DNA from: Arthrobacter ulcerisalmonis
Lineage (GTDB): Bacteria > Actinomycetota > Actinomycetes > Actinomycetales > Micrococcaceae
Length of the DNA: 64,000 bases
Assembly (NCBI RefSeq): GCF_900609065.1
Contig: NZ_UXAU01000024.1
Coordinates: 45,139-109,138, forward strand
Reading direction: 5' to 3'
Of this stretch, positions 53,398 to 63,036 are shown piece after piece. Position numbers and translations under genes: made by a program. The first letter of the stretch is position 1, and every line of letters begins with the position of its first letter. The notes beneath the pieces were generated by a model that did not search any database, was not told the DNA's origin, and saw only the letters and a list, made by a program, of their open reading frames with translations.

Positions 53398-56349
53398 CTA
53401 CCCCTTCGGCGTCACCTGCAACCGATCAAAGGCCACCACGGCGCCTGAAGAATCCAGCACCACCACGTCATCGCGGCCATTGCCAACGCTGGCAGGCAGA
53501 ACGAACTCCAGCGTGTTGGACACGGTGGGGAAGAGCCAGCCGATGCGGTCGGCCTTCTTGTTCAGGTAGACGTAGTACCACTGGCCGAACTCCACGCCCT
53601 GCAGGACAACCTTCTGCCCGGTGGCGTACTTGTCCTCGGTCTGCAGATCGATGGGGGACGTGGCGCTCGCCAGCTTCAACTTGGATGCAGCCGGTTCAGA
53701 GACCGGCTTGGCCGGCTGCAGGTTCAACGTCAACGCGTCCCCTGTCACCGTCACTGCGGCGGGCCGGGAGCCGTTGGCGGCCGTGGCCTCGAAGGACGCC
53801 GGCGCCAGGGAGCCCGCCGCAACATCGGCGGCGGTCAGGCGGTATTCGCGGGTGGCAGACACGGACTCACCAGCGGCGAGCGCCGCCGTCGTGATCCCCG
53901 CGGCGTCGGCAGACAGGCCGGTCAGCGGCACGTTGCCCGCGTTCCCCACCGTGTACGTGTAGGTGACCAGGTCGCCGGCGCTGGCGTACCGGTCGCCGTC
54001 GGAATCTGCCCATGCCGCAGTGACCGTGCCATCAAGCTTGGCGTCGCGGACCTTCAGGTCCACCTCGCCGCCGTCCACCGTGTAGGTCTTGGTGCCCTGA
54101 CCTGCGGCGGAAACTTCCCAGGTGGTCGACGGCGTGAAGTAACCCTGTGCGGCTTCCGCTGCGGTCACCGTGTGGCGCGGCGTGGCGCAGGTGTACGACT
54201 GTCCGGCCGGCAGCACGGAGTAGCGGCAGTTCCCGGCGCCTTCGGGCACGAATGGGCTGAAGTTACCGGCCGTGGGAACCACTTTGGTCGCCAGCGGGCT
54301 GGTGTTGGCCGCCGTGAACGTGTACGGCACCTGCTCCCCCGCCGCGTACGGCTGGGTTGCCAGGTCACGCCCGACGTCGGCCCTGGCGCCGCTGATATCG
54401 GCACTCACCAGGCCGTCACGCAAGGCAACCCCGGCACCGGTGAAGGGCACCGTTTTGGTGAGTGACGGGGTGGCGCTGGCGGTGATGCTAAAGCTCGCCG
54501 CCGGCACAAAGTAGCCGCGCTGCACGTCCGCAGCCGTGACCACATGCTTGGCCGTGGTGCAGTTGAAGGACGCGCCAGCCGCCAGGTTGTTGAACCGGCA
54601 GTTGGGGGCCGACGGCGGCAGGAACCCGGAGTCGAACGTCCCGGAGACCGGCACAGCGTTCGCCGTCACGGTGGAGGTGCTCTTCACGGACAAGCTGTAG
54701 GTGATGGTCTCCCCCACTGCGTAGGGGTTGGCCTGCACGTCCCTGGCGGGGGCCGTTCCCGTGATGGTCAGCCCCACCTGGGCGTTGACGGGCGCGGTGG
54801 CAGCAAACGTCGTCTGCGACACCCGGCCATCCGCCGTCGTGAACGCAGCGTTGAGGTTCTGCGCCCCGCTGGCACCAGCGGGAGCGGTCAGCGCCACACT
54901 GACGGTAGCGGACGCTCCGGGCGCGACGGCGGGGACCGGCACGGTGGTTGCCGACCATCCTGCAGGCGTATAGACAGTCGCCGTTGCGCCGGTCAGCGTC
55001 GCCGCTTCCTGGTTGCTGACGGTGACCGGAACCTGGGTGGTTCCGCCGGCGGTGACTGCTGTACCGGGAACGGTCAGCGGCGCGCACGCATAGTTCAGCC
55101 AGGCATCATCGAAGGCGGCGTACTGCATGCTGTCGGTGTAATTGCCCTCGTAGAGCACGCCAAACTTGCCGTCCTGCAGCCGGGTGATGGTGGAGTACGC
55201 GGAGAATCCGGCGCGGAGGGTCCGCACACCTGGCCATGTTGCGCCGTCATCGCAGGACACCCGGACGGAGACGTTCTCGCGGGCTGTCTTGGAATTCGAG
55301 TTGGTGAAGACGAGCTTTTTGGCGTCAGCGGAGCCCTGCGCCGCGTTGGGGAACATCCGCGAAATGGAGCCGTTGTTGGCGGGATCCGGCAGCTCGGTGT
55401 CTTGGCTGACCGGGCCGTACGTGGCGCCGCCGTCCGTTGACACCGCCACCTTGCGGTAGCCCAGGTTGGCGTTGTCGCGGGAGTTCAACAGGACGCGGCC
55501 ATCGGAGAGTTCCACGGTCTTGTTTTCGTCCATCCGGTCGCCCACGTTGGCGCCCTTTTGCCATGTGGCGCCATGGTCATCCGAATAGACACTGTAAGCC
55601 TGGATCTTGTTGGTCCCATCGGCCTGCCGGACATCGCCGGCATATTGCTGGATGAGTCGGCCCTTGTAGGCACCGTACTTGAGCTGGATGCCTTCGCCGG
55701 AGGATGCAAAGTTGGACCGGACATCTCCCGGCACCGGGTTGGTCTTGCTGGTGCCGGGTTTGGTCACGTTGGTGATCAGGCGCGGCGCGCCCCAGGTCAC
55801 ACCGCCATCCGAGGATTCGATCACCGCGGAGGAAATGACGTTCCGGTCAGCATCGTTGTTGCCGAACTGGCTGCCGCCAAAGCCCTGGTCCTTGGAGTAG
55901 ACGAAGAAGGCGAAGACCTTGCCTGCCTCCGCATCGACAATGTAGGAGGGATCGCTGTAGCCGTACTTGGGGGTACTCGCATTTCCTACCTCACCTGCGG
56001 CGATGGTCTGCACCGGCCCCCAGGTGGCGCCACCATCGGTACTGCGGCGCTGCACGATCGAGTTGGCTTGGGGAGCGTCTGCGGCACTGCCCGGCCGGCC
56101 GTCCCACGCTGCGAGGACAACGTTGTTACCCAGGTAGGAAAGGGCCGGGATCCGGTAGAAGAAGTTGGCCGCCGTGCGATCGGTGCCGAGGTTCTGCTCG
56201 GCAAAGCTCCCCGGCGGGGTAGCGGGATTGGTGGACGGGATAGGTGCGGCGTGTGCCGGCAGGATGCCGGTGGCGAGCAGCGCCAGTCCAGCGGCGCCGG
56301 CGCCGAGGATGCGTGCCGCGCCGCGAAGTGCGGGTTTTTGGTTTCTCAT
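53398..56349 (-). CDS. nanH: Secreted multidomain exo-alpha-sialidase (GH33)
   Basis: 983 residues. Signal peptide with a hydrophobic stretch GAGAAGLALLATGILPAHA, cut near APIP. The six-blade GH33 domain follows at about 40-430: the FRIP-type motif YRIPALSYLG, the Asp boxes STDGGATWG, SSDGGVTWG, SDDHGATW, STDGGATYG and SCDDGATW. An adhesion/CARDB-like domain (VPVTVSNQEAATLTGATATVY) and DUF11/DUF7507-like repeats (KHVVTAADVQRGYFVP, RHTVTAAEAAQGYF, AADVAAGSLAPASF) follow. It cleaves terminal sialic acids outside the cell. The frame extends to 56400; ATG 56349 with GAGGA upstream is the better start. No LPXTG anchor. Divergent from a second sialidase. Confidence 0.92.
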   Translation of the reverse strand: MRNQKPALRGAARILGAGAAGLALLATGILPAHAAPIPSTNPATPPGSFAEQNLGTDRTAANFFYRIPALSYLGNNVVLAAWDGRPGSAADAPQANSIVQRRSTDGGATWGPVQTIAAGEVGNASTPKYGYSDPSYIVDAEAGKVFAFFVYSKDQGFGGSQFGNNDADRNVISSAVIESSDGGVTWGAPRLITNVTKPGTSKTNPVPGDVRSNFASSGEGIQLKYGAYKGRLIQQYAGDVRQADGTNKIQAYSVYSDDHGATWQKGANVGDRMDENKTVELSDGRVLLNSRDNANLGYRKVAVSTDGGATYGPVSQDTELPDPANNGSISRMFPNAAQGSADAKKLVFTNSNSKTARENVSVRVSCDDGATWPGVRTLRAGFSAYSTITRLQDGKFGVLYEGNYTDSMQYAAFDDAWLNYACAPLTVPGTAVTAGGTTQVPVTVSNQEAATLTGATATVYTPAGWSATTVPVPAVAPGASATVSVALTAPAGASGAQNLNAAFTTADGRVSQTTFAATAPVNAQVGLTITGTAPARDVQANPYAVGETITYSLSVKSTSTVTANAVPVSGTFDSGFLPPSAPNCRFNNLAAGASFNCTTAKHVVTAADVQRGYFVPAASFSITASATPSLTKTVPFTGAGVALRDGLVSADISGARADVGRDLATQPYAAGEQVPYTFTAANTSPLATKVVPTAGNFSPFVPEGAGNCRYSVLPAGQSYTCATPRHTVTAAEAAQGYFTPSTTWEVSAAGQGTKTYTVDGGEVDLKVRDAKLDGTVTAAWADSDGDRYASAGDLVTYTYTVGNAGNVPLTGLSADAAGITTAALAAGESVSATREYRLTAADVAAGSLAPASFEATAANGSRPAAVTVTGDALTLNLQPAKPVSEPAASKLKLASATSPIDLQTEDKYATGQKVVLQGVEFGQWYYVYLNKKADRIGWLFPTVSNTLEFVLPASVGNGRDDVVVLDSSGAVVAFDRLQVTPKG

Positions 56350-56402
56350 GGGGGTCCTCGTTCTGCTGGTGCAATCGGGAGGGCATGTGTCGTAGCTCAT
56401 AC

Positions 56403-56430
56403 ATACAACGTCCTACAAGATACGTTGTAT
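56403..56430. promoter_or_regulatory. Putative operator between the two sialidase genes
   Basis: Inverted repeat ATACAACGT (56403-56411) and ACGTTGTAT (56422-56430) around a 10-base spacer that contains CCTACAAG. It lies just upstream of the secreted sialidase. A GntR- or LacI-type regulator is possible; none is encoded in the window beside it. Confidence 0.55.
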
Positions 56431-56507
56431 CTCTGTGTCTGACTAGCCCCTCCGTCATTTACGCCAGAGCCCTAACATCACGGGTGACCGCAACCTAGGA
56501 TGCTTGT

Positions 56508-58199
56508 ATGACATCCCATCTCCTAGCCATCCACGAACAGGTGCTGGCCACCCGCGGCGTGGGCGGCTATCGCCAGTACCGCATTCCCGCCCTCGCCGCC
56601 ACCCGCGCCGGCACCGTCCTGGCCGCCTACGACGGCCGTCCCAACCTGGACGATCTGCCCAATCCGATCGACCTTCTGGTCCGGCGCAGCAGCGACAGCG
56701 GGCGGACCTGGACGGATCAGCAGGTGGTGCGTTCCGGCGTCGGGCTGCAGGGGTTCGGGGATCCCAGCCTGCTGGTGGACAGCGAAACCGGCCGGATCAT
56801 CATGTTCCACGCCGCCGGCACGCACGCAGGGTTTTTCGAGGCAGTGGAAGGGCTCGAACCGGACGATGCAGTCCAGCACGCCGACCTCAGCTTCTCCGAC
56901 GACGACGGCCACACCTGGCAGCACCGCAGGCTCACCGACCAACTCAAGGTCCCCGGCGTCACCGGCCTCTTCGCCGCCGCCGGCCAGGGCATCCAAATCC
57001 ATACCGGCCCCTTCTCCGGCCGCTTGGTGCAGCAGTTCGTGCTCTTGGTGGCGGGGCAGATCATGGCCGCGTCCGCGTACAGCGATGATCACGGCGATTC
57101 GTGGACCCTGGGGAAATTACTGGGCCCCGGCCCCCACGGCGTGAATCCCAACGAAAACAAGGTGGTGGCGCTGCATGATGGGCGCCTCCTCCTGCATTCG
57201 CGGGCCACTCCGGTCCGACTCGCCGCATACTCGGACGACGGCGGCGCCTCCTGGAGTGACTTGACCCCGATTCCAGATCTCCCGGACCCCAGCGACAACG
57301 GCTCCCTGACGCGATTCGACGGGTTGCCGGGAGTAGCGCAGCACGCCGCTCCAGAGACCGACGGCTGGTTGCTGGCCAGCAACAACAACGACCCCGTGCT
57401 CCGCCGGAATACCACCCTCAGCCTCTCCACGGACAACGGTGCCAGCTGGCCCAGGAAGCTGGTGCTGTGCCCCGGCAGTTCCGCCTACTCCACCGCCTGC
57501 CGGCTTCCAGACGGGAACATTGGCGTCCTCTATGAACGCCAGGGGTACCGGGACATTGTCTTCGCGTCGGTGCCCACGGCGCTGCTCCTGGCGGCAGAAG
57601 ATACCGGCAACCCCACCAAGGGCGGCCTGGACTTCAGCATGGTACTGCGCTCCATCACCCCTGGCAGGCCGGCAGATTGGCAAGACCTGGGCGAATCGCA
57701 CGCGCTGCCAGCCAGCGATGCCAGTTGGGACGCCCACACCTGGAAAGAGATCGGCCATGGCTACGGTGCCCAACAAATTCTCGGCACCAGGGAAGCCCAG
57801 GATTTGAACTACGGCCCCATCATCCCGGGCTACAAGGCAGGCGATATCTTCGCCTTCACTGGTCTGGTCACGAACAACGACGTAGCACCAGCAACAGCGG
57901 TCACCCTGCACGGGCCCGGAGCGGACGCCTTCGGACCCACTAGCCTCAACCCCAGCGAGGAAGCGCGCTTCTTCACCCCCGCCTACACCGTCACGAGCGC
58001 CGACATAGCGGCAGGGGCAGCAACTCTCAGCTACGAAATCACGGCAGAAGTGGACGGCGGGCAGGTCCGGATCGGCAAGAAGTTCGCCTTCAACACCACG
58101 ACAGGTGAGATCTCTGAACAGCTCCTGGACGTCGGGCAACCAGGATCAATCTCCCCCGCCGGGCGCAAACCGGGCGAGCCTCTTGACGAACACCTGTGA
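56508..58199 (+). CDS. Leaderless sialidase (GH33) with extracellular-type tail domain
   Basis: 563 residues, no signal peptide or membrane segment at the N-terminus (MTSHLLAIHEQVLATRG). The GH33 motif is YRQYRIPALAATRAGTVLAAYDGR, with Asp boxes SSDSGRTW, SDDDGHTW, SDDHGDSW, SDDGGASW and STDNGASW. From about residue 430 a DUF11/DUF7507-like domain with TPAYTVTSADIAAGAATLSYEI resembles domains of the secreted sialidase. It may cleave imported sialyl-oligosaccharides in the cytoplasm, or be exported by a non-classical route. It starts the run that includes the Sat-like transporter. Confidence 0.9.
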   Translation: MTSHLLAIHEQVLATRGVGGYRQYRIPALAATRAGTVLAAYDGRPNLDDLPNPIDLLVRRSSDSGRTWTDQQVVRSGVGLQGFGDPSLLVDSETGRIIMFHAAGTHAGFFEAVEGLEPDDAVQHADLSFSDDDGHTWQHRRLTDQLKVPGVTGLFAAAGQGIQIHTGPFSGRLVQQFVLLVAGQIMAASAYSDDHGDSWTLGKLLGPGPHGVNPNENKVVALHDGRLLLHSRATPVRLAAYSDDGGASWSDLTPIPDLPDPSDNGSLTRFDGLPGVAQHAAPETDGWLLASNNNDPVLRRNTTLSLSTDNGASWPRKLVLCPGSSAYSTACRLPDGNIGVLYERQGYRDIVFASVPTALLLAAEDTGNPTKGGLDFSMVLRSITPGRPADWQDLGESHALPASDASWDAHTWKEIGHGYGAQQILGTREAQDLNYGPIIPGYKAGDIFAFTGLVTNNDVAPATAVTLHGPGADAFGPTSLNPSEEARFFTPAYTVTSADIAAGAATLSYEITAEVDGGQVRIGKKFAFNTTTGEISEQLLDVGQPGSISPAGRKPGEPLDEHL

Positions 58200-58224
58200 T
58201 GCCCCTTACAGTTTTCTTACGAGC

Positions 58225-58243
58225 TCGGACATCCTACATCCGA
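58225..58243 (+). promoter_or_regulatory. Putative operator before the Sat-like transporter
   Basis: TCGGA-N9-TCCGA (58225-58243) encloses ATCCTACA, sharing TCCTACA with the operator at 56403-56430. It lies 28 bases before the binding-protein ATG. Confidence 0.45.
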
Positions 58244-58270
58244 TAAACCCTTTCGAATGGTGAGGCCCTC

Positions 58271-59911
58271 ATGAATACCCTTAAGACCCTGCCGCTGGTC
58301 AATGACGCCAGCCGCCGCAATTTCCTCAAGATCTCCGGTGCCATGGGCATCGCAGCAGCAATCACCACCTCAGTGGCAGCTTGTGGTGGACCCGCATCCA
58401 CCACCACCGGTTCCGCCACCAACACGGCAGCCATCAACAAGGACCTCACCATCGAGGCAGGCATCTCCTACGCCCTGTCCACCGGTTTTGATCCCATCTC
58501 CTCCTCCGGCGCCACTCCCATGGCCGCCAACCTGCACACCTTCGAGGGCCTGGTGGAACTTCACCCGGCAACGCGCAAGGCCTACAACGCCCTCGCCGCC
58601 TCGGACCCCACCATGGTCAACGAGACCACCTACCGGGTCACCCTCCGTGACGGCGCCATGTTCCACAACGGCTCCCCCGTCACCACCGAGGACGTTGTCT
58701 TCTCCTTCACCCGCGTGATGGACCCGGCCAACAAGTCCCTGTTCTCCCAGTTCATCCCCTTCATCCAAGAGGTCAAGGCGGTCGACGCCAAGACCGTGGA
58801 GTTCACCCTCAAGTACGGCTTCCCGGGCTTCGGTCCCCGCATCTCCGTGGTGAAGATTGTCCCCAAGGCACTCACCAACTTCCCGGTGGGCTCCGACCAG
58901 CTCAAGGCTTTCGACGCTGCCCCCATCGGCACCGGCCCCTACAAGCTGATCTCCGCCGTCAAGGACGACAAGATCATCTTCGAAGCCAACAGCGCCTACA
59001 ACGGCCCCATGCCGGCACTGGCCAAGGGCATGACCTGGCTCCTGCTCTCCGATGCTGCCGCCCGCGTGACCGCCATGCAGTCGGGCCGCGTCCAGGCCAT
59101 TGAAGACGTCCCTTACCTGGACGTGGACGGCCTGAAGGCCAAGTCCAACGTGGAGGCTGTCCAGTCCTTCGGCTTGATGTTCCTGATGTTCAACTGCTCT
59201 GCAGCTCCGTTCGACAATAAGAAGGTGCGCCAGGCACTGCACTACGGCCTGGACAAGGACGCCATCATCAAGAAGGCCCTGTTCGGCAACGCCAAGCCGG
59301 CATCGTCTTACTTCCAGGAAGGCCACCCGGACTACGTCAAGGCCAAGAACGTCTATGGCTACGACGCCCAGAAGGCAGCAGACCTGCTCAAGGAAGCCGG
59401 CGTCACCAGCCTCGAATTCGAACTCCTCACCACCGACACCGCCTGGGTCAAGGACGTCGCGCCGCTGATGCTCGAGTCCTGGAATAAGATCCCCGGCGTC
59501 AAGGTCACCCTGAAGAACCTTCAGTCCGGTGCTTTGTATTCAGACCGCGTGGCCAAGGGCGACTACACCGTCGTTGCGGCTCCCGGCGATCCCTCCGTCT
59601 TCGGCAACGACGCTGACCTGCTGCTCAGCTGGTTCTACGCCGGTGACACCTGGATGAAGAACCGCGCCTACTGGGCCACCACTCCGGAGCGCGCCACCCT
59701 CGTGGACCTGATGTCCAAAGCCGGCCGCGCGTCGTCGTCGGACGCCAAGGCACTCACCGGCCAGATCGTCGACCTGGTCTCCGAGGAAGTTCCCCTCTAC
59801 CCGATGTTCCACCGCCAGCTCCCCAGCGCCTGGGATTCCACCAAACTCAGCGGCTTCGCGCCCCTCCCCACCACCGGAGTTTCCTTCGTTGGTGTGGGCC
59901 GCACGGCCTGA
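58271..59911 (+). CDS. Sialic acid ABC transporter binding lipoprotein (SatA-like, family 5)
   Basis: 546 residues. The N-terminus has a twin-arginine-like pair in [18 protein letters not shown] and a lipobox-like VAACGG, so it may be a Tat-exported lipoprotein. Dpp-type binding fold: [71 protein letters not shown]. SatA of Haemophilus ducreyi, the sialic-acid-binding protein, belongs to the same family. Position after two sialidases supports sialic acid or sialyl-oligosaccharide as ligand. Ligand residues cannot be proved from sequence. Confidence 0.83.
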   Translation: MNTLKTLPLVNDASRRNFLKISGAMGIAAAITTSVAACGGPASTTTGSATNTAAINKDLTIEAGISYALSTGFDPISSSGATPMAANLHTFEGLVELHPATRKAYNALAASDPTMVNETTYRVTLRDGAMFHNGSPVTTEDVVFSFTRVMDPANKSLFSQFIPFIQEVKAVDAKTVEFTLKYGFPGFGPRISVVKIVPKALTNFPVGSDQLKAFDAAPIGTGPYKLISAVKDDKIIFEANSAYNGPMPALAKGMTWLLLSDAAARVTAMQSGRVQAIEDVPYLDVDGLKAKSNVEAVQSFGLMFLMFNCSAAPFDNKKVRQALHYGLDKDAIIKKALFGNAKPASSYFQEGHPDYVKAKNVYGYDAQKAADLLKEAGVTSLEFELLTTDTAWVKDVAPLMLESWNKIPGVKVTLKNLQSGALYSDRVAKGDYTVVAAPGDPSVFGNDADLLLSWFYAGDTWMKNRAYWATTPERATLVDLMSKAGRASSSDAKALTGQIVDLVSEEVPLYPMFHRQLPSAWDSTKLSGFAPLPTTGVSFVGVGRTA

Positions 59912-59931
59912 TCTGATCGACGGAGAAGACA

Positions 59932-60888
59932 TTGACCACCATATTGCGACTGCTGGGCAGACGGCTCGCAGCGTTGCCCCTCATGATTTTGGGCATCACG
60001 CTGTTAGTCTTCCTGGTCCTCCAGGCAGCACCGGGCGACCAGGCCAGCAGTGCCCTGGGCGAAGGTGCCAGCGAAGAGGCCAAAGAACAGTACCGCGAGT
60101 CCAACGGACTCAACGACCCCCTGCCCCTGCAGTACATCAGTTTCCTGGGCCGGCTCCTGCAGTTCGACCTCGGCGTCACCACGCCGCCCGCCAAGCCGGT
60201 TGCCGGTATGATCGCCACGGCGTTTCCCCTGACGCTGCAACTGACCTTCCTCGGCGTCATCATCGCCGTGGTGGTGTCGTTGGTGTTCGGCATCATCGGT
60301 GCCCTGTACCGGGATAAGTGGCAGGACCAGGTGGTTCGTGTCTTCTCCATCGCGGCGGTAGCAACGCCGTCGTTCTGGCTGGGTATCTTGCTGATCCAGT
60401 GGTTCGCCCTCGGCAGCAACCCGCTGTTCCCCTCCGGTGGAATCGCGACGCCGGAATCCGGCTTTGGCGGCTGGCTCAACTCCATGGCCCTGCCGGCCTT
60501 GGCCTTGGGCATCCCCGTCTCCGCTTCCCTCATCCGGGTGGTTCGCACTTCGATGGTGGAGGAACTGGACCGCGACTACGTCCGAACGGCCGTAGGCAAC
60601 GGCGTACCGTACCGCGAAGTGGTCTCCAAGAACGTCCTCCGTAACGCCCTGGTGACCCCGGTGACCGTGCTGGGCCTGCGCGTTGGCTACCTGCTGGGCG
60701 GCGCCGTGGTGATCGAAATGATCTTCGCGCTGCCCGGCATGGGCCAGCTGATCCTCAACGGCATCACCAACCTGGACGTCAACCTGGTGCAGGGCGTGGT
60801 GCTCACCATTTCCGTCACCTTCGTCCTGGTGAACATCGCCGTTGACCTTCTCTACCTGCTCATCAACCCCCGAATCAGGACCGTGTGA
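59932..60888 (+). CDS. Sialic acid ABC transporter permease (SatB-like)
   Basis: 318 residues, six membrane segments, starting LLGRRLAALPLMILGITLLVFLVLQAAPGDQA. The coupling-loop motif DYVRTAVGNGVPYREVVSKNVLRNALVTPVTVLGL is typical of DppB-like permeases. TTG start with GGAGAAG about 4 bases upstream; 20 bases after the binding-protein gene and three before the next. Confidence 0.88.
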   Translation: MTTILRLLGRRLAALPLMILGITLLVFLVLQAAPGDQASSALGEGASEEAKEQYRESNGLNDPLPLQYISFLGRLLQFDLGVTTPPAKPVAGMIATAFPLTLQLTFLGVIIAVVVSLVFGIIGALYRDKWQDQVVRVFSIAAVATPSFWLGILLIQWFALGSNPLFPSGGIATPESGFGGWLNSMALPALALGIPVSASLIRVVRTSMVEELDRDYVRTAVGNGVPYREVVSKNVLRNALVTPVTVLGLRVGYLLGGAVVIEMIFALPGMGQLILNGITNLDVNLVQGVVLTISVTFVLVNIAVDLLYLLINPRIRTV

Positions 60889-60891
60889 CCC

Positions 60892-63036
60892 ATGCGCAGC
60901 AAACTCGCTGAACGCCTGAGCGCCCCCGGACTCCGCTTCAAGGCCCTGCCCTGGAGCTCCCGCTTGGCCCTCGTCTTCCTTGTGATCATTGCCGCGGCCG
61001 CTATCTTCGCCCCCGTTCTGGCGCCGCACGATCCCCTGGAATCCTTCACCCCGGCCACCCCTCCCGGCGGCGAGCACCTCTTCGGCACCGACCGGTTGGG
61101 CCGCGATATCTTCTCCCGGTTGCTGTTCGGTTCGCAGTCTTCGCTGATGATCGGCCTCGGCGCCGTAGCTCTCGCGGTCCTGGTGGGAGCGCTGTTGGGA
61201 TCCCTGGCAGCCACGTCCAGCAAGACCGTCAATGAGCTGATCATGCGCATCATGGACATCCTGATGGCATTCCCCGGCATCGCCCTGGCCGCCGTGCTGC
61301 TGGCAGCATTCGGCAACTCGGTGCCCACCATCATCGTGGCGATCGCCATCATCTACACCCCCCAACTGGCCCGCGTGGTCCGCGCCAACGTGCTCTCGCA
61401 GTACGGCGAGGATTACGTCCGTGCCGAGCGGGTCATCGGTGCTGGCCGCTTCTACATCCTGCTCAAGCACATTGTCCGCAACACCGCCGCCCCGGTCCTG
61501 GTGTTCGCCACGGTCATGGTGGCTGACGCCATCATCCTCGAAGCGTCGCTGTCCTTCCTGGGCGCAGGCGTCCAGGATCCCGCCCCGTCCTGGGGCAACG
61601 TGATCTCCTACGGCCGCAACCTGGTCCTCTCCGGCGGCTGGTGGGCCACCACCTTCGCCGGTCTCACCATCCTGCTCACGGTGCTGGCCCTGAACATCCT
61701 CGCCGAAGGCCTCACGGATGCCATGGTCAACCCCAAGCTCCGCCGCGCACCGGTGGTCAAGGACGACGACGGCGCTGACGCCATCACCGCTGTCGACTCC
61801 GTGATCGGCACCTCGGTCGCCCAAGGCTCCGTCGTGGAACAACACGAACTCGACGGAGTACAGGCCGCGCCGCGGCACAGCCTATCCGACGACGGCATGG
61901 GAGCAGGTGCCGGCGTGCCGGACCTCGGCGCTCCCCTTGAGTCCGCAAACCCGAACGCCCGGCTGGACGAAGAGCTGGACCGCCTCGCGGCGGTGGAAGC
62001 CACCCGCACCGACCGGCTCCCTCAGGTTGCGGCCAGCGCCCGGACCGTGCTTGAAGTCAAAAACCTGTCCATCCGGTTCCCGGGCCGCTTCGGTCCAACG
62101 GCCATCGTGGACAACGTCTCCTTCACCGTGAAGGAAGGCGAAACCATGGCGCTGGTGGGCGAATCCGGTTGCGGAAAGTCCATCACCTCCTTGGCCATCA
62201 TGGGGTTGTTGCCCAAGACGGCGGAAATCACCGGCTCCATCACGTTCGATGGCAAGGAACTGCTGGACCCCGCCCTCAAGCACAGCAGCATCAAGGCTTA
62301 CCAGGGCCTCCGCGGCGAACAGATCGCCATGGTCTACCAGGACGCATTGAGCTCGCTGAACCCGTCCATGAAGATCAAGGACCAGATGTCCCAGTTGACC
62401 CGGCGCGGCGGTCGCAAGACGCCCACCGAGTTGCTGGAACTGGTCAAGCTGGACCCGGTCCGGACCTTGGCAAGCTACCCGCACGAGCTCTCCGGTGGCC
62501 AGCGCCAGCGCGTCTTGATCGCCATGGCCCTGTCCCGTTCGCCGAAGATCGTGGTGGCCGATGAGCCCACCACGGCCCTCGACGTCACGGTGCAGAAGCA
62601 GGTGGTTGACCTGCTCAACGAGCTCCGTGAAGAGCTCGGGTTCGCCATGGTGTTCGTCAGCCACGACCTGGCCCTGGTGGCCTCGCTGGCTCACCGCGTG
62701 ACCGTCATGTACGCCGGTCAGGTAGTGGAATCCGCACAGACCTCAGCGCTCTTGCAGGATCCCCGCCACGAATACACCCGCGGCCTCCTCGGCGCTGTCC
62801 TCTCCATCGAGGCCGACGCCACCCGGCTGCACCAAATCCCCGGCACCGTCCCCTCGCCGCAGGACTTCGCTCCTGGCGACCGGTTCGCGCCAAGGTCCCT
62901 GCGGGCCGACGCCGATCCCAACCAACGCTTGGTTCTCACCTCGGTGTCTCCCAAGTCCTCGGTTGCCGCCAGCTCCACCGGCGCCTCCAACACCGAACAC
63001 TTCTGGGCCAGCCACCTCAAGGAGGATGCGAAATGA
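60892..63036 (+). CDS. Fused permease-ATPase of the Sat-like transporter (SatC-like)
   Basis: 714 residues. Residues 1 to about 285 are a DppC-like permease (LFGTDRLGRDIFSRLLFGSQ, RVIGAGRFYILLKHIVRNTAAPV). A polar linker follows, then from about 385 an ABC ATPase: Walker A GESGCGKS, the signature LSGGQRQRVLIAMALSRSP and Walker B IVVADEPTTALD, ending with an Opp/Dpp-type C-terminal extension. H. ducreyi SatC has the same permease-ATPase fusion, a rare layout that supports the Sat assignment. The stop overlaps the next start (ATGA). Confidence 0.92.
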   Translation: MRSKLAERLSAPGLRFKALPWSSRLALVFLVIIAAAAIFAPVLAPHDPLESFTPATPPGGEHLFGTDRLGRDIFSRLLFGSQSSLMIGLGAVALAVLVGALLGSLAATSSKTVNELIMRIMDILMAFPGIALAAVLLAAFGNSVPTIIVAIAIIYTPQLARVVRANVLSQYGEDYVRAERVIGAGRFYILLKHIVRNTAAPVLVFATVMVADAIILEASLSFLGAGVQDPAPSWGNVISYGRNLVLSGGWWATTFAGLTILLTVLALNILAEGLTDAMVNPKLRRAPVVKDDDGADAITAVDSVIGTSVAQGSVVEQHELDGVQAAPRHSLSDDGMGAGAGVPDLGAPLESANPNARLDEELDRLAAVEATRTDRLPQVAASARTVLEVKNLSIRFPGRFGPTAIVDNVSFTVKEGETMALVGESGCGKSITSLAIMGLLPKTAEITGSITFDGKELLDPALKHSSIKAYQGLRGEQIAMVYQDALSSLNPSMKIKDQMSQLTRRGGRKTPTELLELVKLDPVRTLASYPHELSGGQRQRVLIAMALSRSPKIVVADEPTTALDVTVQKQVVDLLNELREELGFAMVFVSHDLALVASLAHRVTVMYAGQVVESAQTSALLQDPRHEYTRGLLGAVLSIEADATRLHQIPGTVPSPQDFAPGDRFAPRSLRADADPNQRLVLTSVSPKSSVAASSTGASNTEHFWASHLKEDAK

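Noticed and set aside
60004..61878. 624-codon minus-strand frame opposite the Sat-like permeases
   Set aside because: Asp/His/Gln-rich antisense of hydrophobic genes; no start signal or motif.
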